Shown here in pieces: positions 20,801-32,600 of a DNA stretch of 64,000 nt (the first letter of the stretch is position 1; the number at the start of each line of letters is the position of its first letter). The notes under the pieces are model-generated. The model made no database searches, was not told where the DNA came from, and was given only the letters and a program-made list of their open reading frames with translations. Source of the DNA: Paracyclopina nana (lineage: Eukaryota > Arthropoda > Copepoda > Cyclopoida > Cyclopettidae); the NCBI GenBank assembly GCA_019096065.1, contig JAGUCH010000001.1:9362001-9426000 (forward strand). Direction: 5' to 3'. The position numbers and the translations under genes were made by a program.

Positions 20801-23800
20801 GTGACGTGATAACCGCAGCACACAGCTAACCAGCTAACTGCGCTAAATTAGTGGACTGATTGAGGCTGCGACCGAGTGATAAATACGCATATAAAAAGTG
20901 GCTGGTTGACTAATGCTCAAGATTACAGGGTGCCAAAGCTATTTGCCACGGATGCCAAGACTCATCAGGACAATCTGGAAATGTTTGTGAAAAAACAACT
21001 GTCTTCTACAGCAAGAAGTGGCTCGAAATTATTCTATGAAGACAATTGGCCCATCCATTACGAGGAATTGACAAGAGAAAGTGACATAATCCAAATTTGA
21101 AATGATGATCGTGTCTTCTCCGCAAAAGCAAACGCGTTCGTTTGTCAGATTAAAGGCTATCGGGTGAGTCACAAAGCAGCAGAAGTAAATGTTACTTTTC
21201 ATGCTACGACGCATTGCTCATGTGTGAAAATGCTCAACTCTCAGCTTGAGATCATGGCAGCCATCGTTCGAATAGATGGGGGTGTGATGCATTATCTTGA
21301 AATAATGGAATGTTTGCTAGAGAGGCTTTCAATCACCGAAGACGGGAGATGCGCTGTTAAAAGTGAGCTACGCGTCTTCTTCCGCCTTCCAGATCGTTAC
21401 AATGAAGATCAAATTTGCACGGTGCACCCAAACGATCTCACTAAAGTGAAACTGAGACGGCAACAATAATGATTGGAGGTAGGCAAAATGCAGCTGCAGA
21501 TATTAGGGGGGCACAAGGTTCACGCAAATATTGACATACTTCTCCGTCATGCGCCACATAGAAATGTTTGAAGAAAGGAACGGTATGCAGGTCAAGTGCA
21601 AGGGCCGGGGCAAGAGGAAAACAACCAGCTGTATGCTGCACAATCTCGGCAATAGCTCGTTTGCAAAAGATTGAGTGGTTCATTGATAAAAATTCAAAAT
21701 TATAGGCAACGTTTCCATTGTTGCTGGTGAATTGAACGAGTGCAATCGAGAGCGCTGATACGTCTTTTATTTGGTGAGGGAATGCAACACATGGAGGAAT
21801 TTCATGCATGTACACAACTTCGTGTACGTCAACCGTCTTGGGTGAATCTTTGGCAATTATTTTATGCCAATGCATTCTTTGCGTGCGCCACAGACATGCC
21901 AAAAAATTGGGCACGTTTCCCTTAATGGCACACACGTTTCAGAACGAGAGAGAGAGAGAAGGAGAAAAAGTGGGACAAAGTGCGGCAACCTTACGTTTGG
22001 TTCCGGCCATTGCAGAGCGTGGCGAACTTTCAGCCCCCAAGTCACGTGTTTTATGGAATTTCTGTGGAAACCATGAGAACGCCATGGGTTGCCAACTGAG
22101 CTACCGCCAGCAACAGCCAAATCAACCTTGAAACATTGGGCCAAAATTCAGCCACACAGCAAACAGGTGGTGGCAAGAAGGTTTTTTTGGCTTGAAACGA
22201 CGCTTGAATAGTAAACCTTCTCGGACTGCTCACGCAACAACGCAAGAGGCTGTATAATTTCCCGAGCGACGGTTGAAGTCAACAGAAAGAGAGAAGAAGA
22301 GAAAAAACACAATGAGCTTGGGTGGCAAAGCAAATTGGCGATTTGTCAAAGAGCCTCCCCCCAAATGGTCTCATTTTTCACAGCAACGCGGTGACGGCCA
22401 AAATTGAGAGGAGAGAAAACGGAGTTTTTTCCAATTCAATTTGTCAACATAATACACCCTTCGTCTCGCGGTGATTTACTGGACTTCTCACGTGTAATTA
22501 TCTAGATGGATGACTCATGCGAATTCAAATTACAAGGCAGGATTGGAGGAGAAGTGAAATTTTTCATCAAAGCAAAGTGTGACAGCGATGCTTGTCAAAC
22601 TTAACAATAGGTATTTTGACCAGATTTCTGCACACTCACCCCGCACGCTGCAAGGGAAACTGGAGCATAGTATGCCATTATTTCCAGCAGAACAAATGAG
22701 GAGTGGGAGAGGGACGGGTAAAATTTGAATTTACTAGCCCATTTGTTGTCCGTGGTCTTGCTAAATTGGCCCCCGAGAAGAAAGTGTGAGAAATCATAAT
22801 TTATTTTATGACAAAGGATTGTGGGTCATGCAAGCAACTAGCTTCAGTGCCAACAGTGGTTAGCCAAGCTAGACAGCTCATCTGGGCAAAATGCAGCAAA
22901 GCATAATTGCGATGGTCAATTTGACGTGATCCGATGTGATCCGGCGATTTGTACGAAAATAGGTCTGATGCGTGCGTCAGGCTCACTGGCCAAGTGTGGT
23001 GCGCAAAGGTTGGATTTTTCACAGTAGTGTGCCAATTCCATTTGCACTTCATCGTATGTAAATGCGAAACTTTCTTTTCTCCGCCATTGTTTCTTTGGGA
23101 ATCTCTAGGTCAAGAGTCTATCTATCTCTCAATAGAACTGTCATGGGATTAGCTCAATGAGCATGTCAAGAAGTAGGGTATACGTGCAGCATTACTGCGA
23201 AAACGGTTGCATCATCGCACCTTGGACTCGCTGGGTTTCGCTTTTGAGCCAGCCACAATGCCAGGCTTGATTGCACGTGACGGCCTGGCTGCAGTGGCGC
23301 AATATGGCAGATAAGAAAATTTACATGCGCACGTCTTGACCGCGCGCAGATCGGCAAAAAAGGAAGGAAAATGCAAACGCCAAGATGATGTCTAAATTCA
23401 TTTCCCCCACCTCGCTTGGGTTTTGCCGGGTGGGGCAGCAGCTCTTAAAAAAGGCCACGTTTCACCTGGGGGCAGTAAAGATGGCAATTTATGCCTCATG
23501 GAGTGTGTTCCTTTTGTCCAACCAGCAAAAAAGAGACGCAAACCAAGAACAATGACGGAAAAGTGTTCCAAGCATGTTTTGAGTCATCTGATCGGTCGGG
23601 AACGGCAGCTGCTAGCCGGTGGTCCGAGAAAATTAGACCTCCCACCGAAATTAGCATGATGACACTTTCTCCGCTTGAATTGATACACTTTTTTGCCACT
23701 TGTTGGAAAAAAGGAAAGTTGGCGAAAACAATGAGCTCAGTGACATGCAAGCTAGCATGATGATCCACCCGAAAGAAGATGAGAAAACAATACGGAAAAA

Positions 23801-25218
23801 AAGGTTACGACCTCAACGCGCATTTCCACGCCGCATTAATTGACGCCGTGCAGCGATTCAGCATCACTTGTCCGTCCCGTTGCAGCCCACATGCCTGAAA
23901 ACGCTCATGATTGGCATCTGCGGCCGGAAAATGCCCAAATTTGTCTGCTGCGAGTCACTCCTGGGCCAGAACAAAAGCTCAAAAACGACGAGGCCGATAA
24001 CCGCCAACTTCAGAAGAGACCATGAGAAAAACTTGCGAGTTTGACTGGAGGAGGCATTCGAAAAATCAGCTCGGATTCCATGAAACGCCTGATAAAGCGG
24101 AGCCGAAGTTTTACAGCCACAATAAATGGTTTCAGTCAACGGCTGGCCAATAAAAATGTCTGCTCTTCTACAATGAACCTCTTTTTTTTTGAGCGAAAAA
24201 ATTGAGAATGCTGGGATCATTTTCGCCGCAGCAGCAAATGCTCGTTTCTGGAGGATGGTTTTTCTGGATGATGATACGTTCTGCCTTTTTTCCGAGGAAA
24301 AAAGTCCGTTGCCACGGCAGCGGGCCAACCCTAATTTAAAATTGTTGCTGGTGCCGAAGCCACCATGCTCTGCAGCAGTAGAGTACAACCGTGGTATCGT
24401 TATGCAGTGTGGGAAATAGCGAGCGCGTTTTACCGCAACGCGGTTGAAGATGTTGGAGTGCACCTTCGGCGCAAAAGTGGATCCCAAAATCGCATCAGCT
24501 CGGTTCACGGGTCGTTTTGAACGATAAAATACGGCTGCGCCTCTCCTTCCATTTACCCATAGATGACCGTCACTGCATCTAGCATGGATGCATCATCGAC
24601 AATTCTGTGACGTCCAGATTCCCACGTAAGCTTCGCAGACTTTACGCCGACAAAAACAGCCCAGTGTTCCCGAATGCCTAATGAAGTCGGACGCATTCCA
24701 GGCTCAAATTACTTTTTCCCCTGACCCCAGAAACCGATATCTCGATTTTCCGCCCGGAGGTTCGGAACCCAAGCCAAATTCCAGCGGAAAAGATGGGAAA
24801 AAGTGGCATTTGATCGATGGAAGCACCAACTGCATCATCGTTGAGGTTGGAGGGCTGCCAAGCCTCGCGTGCGGCTCCAGTTGATAGTGTTGCTTTTTTT
24901 TTGCGCCCAATTTGTCAACCTCGCCCCAAAAAGGATCGGTCTTGGCACGTCGTCCGCCGCCTCTTTTTTCGCATTCGCGCATGCTCGCGAATTAAGTTGG
25001 TGTCGGGTTGGCCAACAAGAGCCGAAATCGGAATCTGAGAACGCTCGTCAGCGATTCACGTATCGGAGATGATGCGATCTAGAAAATAGGCATGGTCTTT
25101 GGTTTGGCGTGATCCGCCCCGAGCGAGCCAAACGTTTAGTGGCATGCGAGAACGCGATCCATCTTGGCGTACGATATTGCGAACATTTATAAAAATAGAA
25201 GCCAAAACGAGGCCTTAC
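17832..25218. other. No gene supported; intron or intergenic DNA
   Basis: Open frames here (for example 164 residues at 21441-21935 and 214 residues at 23864-24508, both - strand) show no recognisable domain, and neither could be linked to other exons by splice sites. GC content rises from about 21900 onward. A short GA repeat lies at about 21948-21960. If the candidate 5' exon at 25219-25344 belongs to the LZTS-like gene, this stretch is part of its intron. Confidence 0.4.
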
Positions 25219-25344
25219 CTTTCGATGCAGCCGACCTCTTGGAGGAATGCGGTGGCTTTTTTATGATCTATGCGTGAATTCACGGGAGCAAAGGGAAGCA
25301 CGTTTAGAATGGTGTTCGCACGGTAAGAGAGTTCAACTCCAACT
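25219..25344 (-). promoter_or_regulatory. Candidate TATA-less promoter and 5' UTR exon on the - strand
   Basis: In a GC- and CpG-rich island the - strand shows a TCAGTT initiator (A at 25344) with a partial downstream-promoter-element match (GAACA at +28 to +32). It is followed 125 bases later by a strong donor at 25218 (CGAAAG then GTAAGG). The stretch has no ATG in a frame that would enter the LZTS-like exons, so it would be untranslated. It could be the distant promoter of the LZTS-like gene; this is inference. Confidence 0.28.
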
Positions 25345-26140
25345 GAGGAGCGAGGCTCGGGCTGGCGCGGGAGTCTCACGCGCATCACGCGCGCGGATCG
25401 CTCAGCTGATCGATCCCCTCATCAGCATTGACCCACCAATGCATATGAGCACTCATTAGACACTGCTGAGCCCCGGGACGCGCGTAAGCCCAATAAAAAT
25501 GAATGCGTAGCAGTTGACGAAAAATCAGCCATAAGACGTGGAAACCTCGCGAGTGGAGGCTCCGTTATATAGCCGTTCGCACCCAAAAGGCACCCAATGC
25601 TCAATTTTTAGCTCACCCTCGAGCCACGCATCAGCTAGCACAGCCATTTTGCCACTTTTAAGAAAGAGAGACGCAAGCCGCATCAAAGCAATTTTCCACA
25701 AATGTCTCCCAACTCATCAAAATGGCATCTTGCGGCGCAAGGCGGCATTTTCTCCGGAACCGCACAACGTTTCCAAAGGAAAGTGGCTCGAAAATACGAC
25801 GACACGATGCAACCCCAAACGCGTCAAAAACGGTAACGATCACGAAGAGGGAATCCACGCGGCGCTAATGTTGCCGAATCTGGCCTAAACGCGATCCGTC
25901 ATCAGCTGCGTCATGCTACGGAGCTTCCGAGCTCCTCTGATAAAACACTTCATCAAGGCAAGTCGTTTACTTTAATCGTCACGCGGCTCAAACAGCGCAC
26001 CATTCACGCTTTTGCACATATTTTGTCACCGCCAACAAACCGCTATAATTAAAGCGCATTTGGAAAAACTCACCGAATCACTCGAGTGATTCTTCTACAA
26101 CAACAGACATCAGTGAGAAGCGAACGCCGCAATGGCAAAA

Positions 26141-26849
26141 CGGGCGTACTTTTTATGTTGGATAGTCAAGTCATTTTAACTTAGACACGCCAAGTTGCTT
26201 TAGGTTAGACACCTTTTGGCATAGTTGGATTTTGTTATAAAGTCGAGATATTTTAATTTAGACAACAGCAAATAAGTGACTGGTACGTTTAATTTTGGAC
26301 ACAATTTGGCATAGAACTTTTACCTTAGGCACATCACAGGGTACTGAGCGTTAGAAGTTTTTCAAAATTTCATGTTATGGGAAGCCATTGGCCAGGATTA
26401 ACGCCATGCGAGTCCCCATGAAATAAGCTTTTAGAATTTGTATAACTTTTGGGTGGTTGAGAGAGTTTGGGTCAAGAACTCTACCAGGTCAATGTGAAAA
26501 GGTGTCTAACCCAAAACGTCTTGGTGTGTCTAAGCTAAAAGTACTGTACCAAAAGGTGTCTAACCTAAAATGTACCTGTCACAAAAATGATGTCTACTTA
26601 AAAGGTGTTGAGACAAAAGGTGTATAACTTAAAGTACACCAGTTAATTAGATCTGTCTAACTAAAAAGCACTATGCTAGGGTGTCTAGATTAAAATGTCT
26701 TGACTTTGTTAAAAAATCCAACTATGCCAAAAGGTGTTTATGCTAAAACATGACAGTCATGAAAAATGTGCCTAACCTAAAATGACTCTGCCAAAAAGTG
26801 TCTAACTTATTCCGACTGTACAAAATGTGTCTGAGAAAAGATGGCACCG
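26141..26849. mobile_element. Foldback element 1, arms of a degenerate TAGACACCTTTTGGCATAG repeat
   Basis: The left arm (about 26160-26335) repeats words such as TTTTAACTTAGACAC and CTTTTGGCATAGTTGGAT. The right arm (about 26490-26840) carries their reverse complements (GTGTCTAACCTAAAA, ATCCAACTATGCCAAAAG). The pairing is clearest between 26208-26261 and 26674-26730. The ends are approximate; possible imperfect 8-bp flanking repeats (GGCAAAAC and AGGAAAAC) define the limits given. No protein is encoded. Confidence 0.65.
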
Positions 26850-26965
26850 AGGAAAACCTGCGCTGCAATGGTGAGTCGCAACTATCCCAATCATTAAATA
26901 TCCAATTTCAGAGAAACGCAGCAACGAGAGGCGTATAACAATAAGCAAACAAATCGCTTGAGACG

Positions 26966-27945
26966 GGGAAACATTTTATCTTCTAATTTCTAGACGTTTT
27001 AATTACTACATGTCTAGTGTTTTTAACTTATAAATACCTTATGGTATAGTTGGATATACTCCTATGGATCAAGATGTTTCAAATGCTACACCTTTTGTCA
27101 GAGTTACTACTACAGTCTACTAATTTTAACTTCTACACCTTTTAGTTTGTTCATTTTTACTACTACACATTTTGGTACAGTCTTTTTTACTCCTACAAGG
27201 TGAGTTGTTTTAACTTCTACAAAATGTTGACTTGATGTTTTATGTACTGCACAATTCAATGCCAAAGTAACATTCCTTTATTTGATATTTATAATTATAG
27301 TACATTGGCAACAAATATTCATAGGTGCAAGATAGCAATAGTTGGACTCCTACCAAGCCCTCTATTTGAATCCTCTGCATTGAATCTGCTTAATGTAGGC
27401 AATTTTGAAGCATGAACTATTATGTTAAGTAAAAGTTAATCATTTAATATCTGAATGCCTACAATCATTCCAGTCAACTAAACATTTCACAAAAGAGATG
27501 ACCTATTTGTTGATGGCATTCACATGTCAAGTCAAGGATCAGTTTCAATGGCAAAAAGAATCTTTAATTGTGTGCTTGAAATAGATTTCAGCTAAATTGC
27601 TTATGGTTTGTAGTTGTTAAAAGAGGTTGGCTTGTAGAAGTTATTATGACTATGCTAAAAGGTGTAGTAGCTTAAACAACTGTACCAAAAGGTGTAGAAG
27701 ATAAAACGTCTAGGCATGATTTTTTAGGAGATAAAGCAACTGTTCTGTAGTTGTTGAAACAACTATGGCATTATGTGTAGTAGTTAAAACATATAGACTT
27801 GTAGGAGTTAATCCAACTATACCAAAAGGTGTAGTTGTTAAAGTACACACCGCACTCAATATGTGTAGTAGATAATCCTACTCTACAAAAGGTGTAGAAG
27901 TTAAAACAACTGCCAGAAAAGTGCAGTTGATAAAAATGGAGCCCC
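26966..27945. mobile_element. Foldback element 2, arms of a degenerate CTACACCTTTTGGTACAG repeat, 8-10 bp target duplication
   Basis: The left arm (about 26975-27240) repeats TTTTAACTTCTACAC and TTTTGGTACAGT words. The right arm (about 27640-27935) carries AAAAGGTGTAGAAGTTAAAA and related inverted words, around a ~400-bp unique centre. The ends resemble each other as GGG...CATTTT(T)ATC. CTTGAGACGG occurs at both borders (26957-26966 and 27945-27954), giving a direct repeat of 8-10 bp depending on where the ends are drawn. It shares the TTTGG(C/T)A(T/C)AGTTGGAT theme with foldback element 1 beside it. Confidence 0.75.
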
Positions 27946-27954
27946 TTGAGACGG

Positions 27955-29625
27955 CCAAACATGGCTGACGTTCAACCGGTTTCTCTTGGCCCCGACGCAA
28001 TAAAAACGCACGAAAATGGGTTTAAAAAAAGTTGTTATAGGGCGCGTATATACATCAGCATAAAAAACTCATCATGTGGAGCGAGCGGTTGCTTTGCAGC
28101 TACCTACCATTTTTTAATTAACTTGCTGCGTGGAGAAAAAAGTTCGAAGCATATAATGGGGCATTGTTTTTCCGCCCGAGGTGAAATCAATGATTTGATA
28201 TTGAGATGAGCTGTTGATTCGGGCTGCATGAAAAAGTTGGCCCGCTATGCCAGCATGGGTTAATCATATTCACCTGAGGGGTCGGACGGTCGGTCGATCC
28301 TGTCCTGCAAACTCACGCGGGCTGCCCCAGTGTGGCGTTCCATGCTCCAAGCGCTGCACCTAGAGGCAAATGGGGCTCAAAATTGAGCCTCAATGAGGTT
28401 ACGCATCAAGCAAAATCGATGCCCGCGGAGATTAGCGTGCAACGTTTGGACTTTTTGACGTCAAACTGGTCAAAAACGGACCAGGAAATGGGCGGAATTC
28501 GGCTGTAATTTGCGACGCTTTTGGAAGCTTCATTGGCACCGCAACCGAAAACCTCGCCTCATGGACAGAAATTGGCAGAGGAAAACGGTTGCGACTCGGA
28601 AATAGCTGGTGCCGATAACGCGCGAGAATGGCATTAAAATGTCAAGGACGGGTGAAAAGGGTCTTTGAAAAATTCCTCAAAGGATTTCATCTTGTTTACA
28701 ATCACCGCATAGCTCTTGCATGCCATTTCTCACCAGATTGACGCAATTTCGCTCATCAACGAGAGATTCTTTCCATGGTTGGGAACTCTTCAAAATGTTC
28801 CCCCCAAAATTCATCATTTACGGTCCGTCATGGGGAATTTGCATACTGCTTAGAAACCTATCCATTATGCCCGCGTATACCAGGATTTTCCGGGCCTCAT
28901 TGTTTAAAAACCTCATGCGTTACGCGATGCCAGGCTAGTTATAATTACGGGTTTTCTTTTTGGGCCATCCAGATCTATACGCAGCAGTTTTTCCCTAACT
29001 GTGTGGACGACGACGGCGCGAGAATTTTAATGCGCGCATTACATGCCATAAAGGATATGGCCAGATTTCCCTGGGAACGCATTATACTGGGCAACACCTT
29101 GCCTGCAAAGAATGAAAATTGAAGCCGCGATGATTCAGTGAGAACTTAATGCAATTCAGTTTGCTTTGGAGATGATAAGCGAAATGCGCGGCTCAAGTTG
29201 CGCTCTGCAGCTCGATTTTATGTGCCATTATTACCATCATGTTTGGAGCTGGTGCGCGCATAAATCCCGTAATTTATTTGGCCCAAATTCGATATACCGC
29301 ACTTAGCTTTGCTAGCTGCTCGTGCACGCATTTCACTGGATGTTACGACCCCTGCATGAGATATTTGGGGAAACGTGAATCAACTTAAACGCAATAATTT
29401 TGAAAGTATGCTCAATAAACGGTTGAAATTATTACGCGCTCAGTATCTTTCATAATAGGAAGATTTATCCGCGAGTCACGCAACCTTCACTGCAACACAT
29501 CCAATCACTTTATGCATATGACATCCGTAATGTAATATTTTTGATGCATTAGCTCTTGTTGACGAAGCATTTATCTCTGATTTGGGCAGAAGGAAAGGTG
29601 AATTTAAACTGCGGGTTGATCGCAT
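27955..29625. other. Intergenic stretch, nothing recognised
   Basis: This lies between foldback element 2 and the 3' end of the hydroxylase gene. Open frames at 28720-29122 overlap each other and have no recognisable domain. No RNA gene or repeat was noticed. Confidence 0.4.
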
Positions 29626-32600
29626 TTATAAGGTTTTTTTGGCCTTTTCTTCCTCCTCCGTGAGCTCGAAGTGGAGCTTATTTCCAGTGTAAGCCAGCGG
29701 ATTTTCCGAACGCCTCTCTGAAATGTCTTGCTGAAACTCTTCCTGGGTGGCTTCAGTTATGGACTTGCCCTTTCCATAGAAGATATCTTCTCGGTAAATT
29801 TTATCCTTTTGTCGATAGGTGCCGTGCAACTGTCAAGAAAAACAAAAATAAGAACTTTTTAGGCCTACTACTATATCTGTCAGACACAAGGACGCGGTCA
29901 AACTTCTGGATAACAGTATTAGATAGGGTAGAGGACTCGCCAGCCCAAACAAAAATGTTTTGCCACTTATGATTTCTCCCCGTTTCTTGGTCCGAGCATC
30001 TAACAAAACATATCCAATCCTAGCTTTGATCTGCTAAACTCGTTGACTTTCGTCATGAAGCGATGTGGACGGGAGACTTTGAAACGAGATATTAATTTCA
30101 TTAAAGGTTTTCTGATCTATCCGGATTTTCATGTCATGCCACACGCGAGCATAGAATGTAGTAGAAGTGCGAGCGATAGAGCGCAATCAGTGAAAGGCCG
30201 TAACAGCTTATGCGCAAAGTGAAAAAAATAAAGGAATCCAATTACCATATCCCAAAACTCGATGTTGAAACCAAAGTTGACATGAAAGTATTGATGATGG
30301 TTGTCATGGAAAATACAGTCTGGTTGCCATGGCTGCCACCAACCCCTCTTGAAAGTGATGCCTGAATGGTCAATGATGCCGTGGTAATAGGTGTAGATCA
30401 ACACAAAAGACAATGGGACTGAAAGTAAAAGTGCCGCCTAATTATTAAGGTTCACAGCAGCCATTAATAACAGCAATGCAGGCTGTCTGTAGCCTTAATT
30501 ATCAAAGTTAAGGTTACTTAATGAGCAATTTGCAGTCAGTGGCCGTGTTATTAGCTCGTTTCATAAAAATGTACGCAGCTACATGTGGTACCAAAAGGGG
30601 AGGCCAATCAGTTTTATGAGAAAACTGGTTTTTATTCTACTGAGAAAAGCCACTTTGGACTGAAAACATCATTGTTTATGTTCGAGATGCTTTGCAAACA
30701 TGGATGACCTAAGGCTATAGTGGCTCTACTTGCGTAGTATTTGCTACTGATTATAAAACATAATCTTTCAAATAAGGCCGTGTCAAATCAATTTCGACAG
30801 CATAACTAAGAGCACGATCTAGAGGTCACAGCTTGGTGGCAGGAATACTTAGTATACTTAGAGGGCCGACAACAAATTCCACAATTTTGCGCTGGTTCCT
30901 TTGACGTAACCTTATAGGCAGATCGGAAAAATATCTTCATTCTCTACAAAACCTAGGGAGCGGGTTGGGGAGCGGGAAAAATCAAAAGACTCTTTTAAAA
31001 AGGAGAACCCTGGCAAAAAGGCAGCAGTTGGTACTTACTCCAATGTATGGTAAAGACGAACATGGGCGAAATGTAGATTGACTGGAAGATGACAAATTCC
31101 ACCGGATGAATTGCAGTGACTGAGAAGGCGGTGGGCTGCTTGTAAGTGTGGTGCAGCTTGTGAAAGTTCTTGTACAAGAACGGCCAGTGAAAAATCCTGT
31201 GGCCCCAGTACGTTAAGTAATCCTGAAATTAGTGTTGCCCTGAATAATTTAAGATAACAGAGTGCATCAGGTGCGATATCATTTTGTAATATGGTTCAAG
31301 TGCACTGTGTACGGTAAAGAGTCCATTGTTCCTAACATTCTTTTCCTATTGAAGTCTTGCTTTGGGGGAGAGAACGGCAATTGGAAAAGTGGGAATACAA
31401 GTATAGTTACTACGCATACCTAGACTGCACCTGTATATCATAAATGGCAAATAATGGCAGTGGTTATGCCGTATCTATATCCATTAAAATTGCTTTTTAC
31501 GTGTGATGATAATGATCCAGTTTTTCAGGCTACCGATTTGCGACGATAAGGCCGTTATCGGAAAATAGCGAAATAAGAGAAGCAGATGATCGCGTCCTTG
31601 TGGGATCGTTGTGCGATGAATAAATCAAAAGAAAGCAACAATTTGCGGCACACTTTGCCCTGAGACCACCAGCCAATATAGTTTAACAACTATATTTTGA
31701 TTAGGTCATTGCTTTTTGGGGACGAAATATTATTTGTGTCTTACGCAAACTGTTAAAAAACCTTTAGCGAGTCCTTATCTGTCCTAACGGCGAATAAGTG
31801 AACATTTTGGATGTTACTTAAGAAACGTGTCTCCCAATTATGCTCATTTACGTTGATGAATCCGGCCAACAGCTGAAAACACGCTCATAATGTGACATAT
31901 TAGCCTCCAAAAACTACAAAATAGCTTGTTCTCATAAAACTCAGTAAGGCAGGCGGTAAGCAAAGCAAGGCACTTTGGAAGCTCATAACTCAGTAAGTAT
32001 TGAGCCGATTGGAACCAAATTTGGAGGGATTCATAAGAGCGTATTGAAGAATCTTCATGCCAATTTTCATCCAGATCGGAGGTCTTAAAGGAGGTGGCTG
32101 ATTTTTCTCCTTTGCTTAGCTGATTTGCCTCACTTTCAGTAAGGCGGCCTTAGCGTCCTCCGATCCGGATGAAAATTGGCATGAAGATTCTTCAATAAGT
32201 CCTTATGAATTCCTCCAAATTTGGTTCCAATCGGACGAGTAGATGCTGAGATATAAGGGCGCAAAGTGCCTTGCTTACCTTATAGAAATGTTTATGAGAA
32301 CAAGCTATAGTGATGATTCGACTCCCTTTTTTGAAAAGGCTACTCAACAGCATCTTCTCCTAGACTAGAAAGCCATATAATCATGTGCTGTTTAATTTGA
32401 TAAGAGCACCAAAGTCAAGTTGCACTTGTGGCGCAAACAATGAAGGTTCAAGTAACATTAATACTTTAAAAGGAGTAGGCTGCTGAAAAGTTGCTTTAAG
32501 TATTTACAGGACTGCCTGCATGGATAGACAGCGCATGCTAGTAGTGTTGCGAAAAACTAAGCAATTTGGGCTAGTTTTTGCGGCTAAAGAAAGCCTCAAT

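Noticed and set aside
21441-21935. Open frame of 164 residues on the - strand
   Set aside because: No domain was recognised; the hydrophobic tail and many Cys/His residues alone do not make it a gene, and no linked exon was found.
23864-24508. Open frame of 214 residues on the - strand
   Set aside because: It lies in a GC-rich stretch where stops are scarcer, shows no recognisable domain, and could not be connected to other exons.
25247-25459. Possible + strand first exon with a GTAAGAG donor near 25322
   Set aside because: No following + strand exon was found, and the - strand reading with initiator and donor explains the site at least as well.
26125-26871. Direct repeats CGC(C/T)GCAATGG considered as the target duplication of foldback element 1
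   Set aside because: The ends they would define are not inverted repeats of each other, so the match may be chance.
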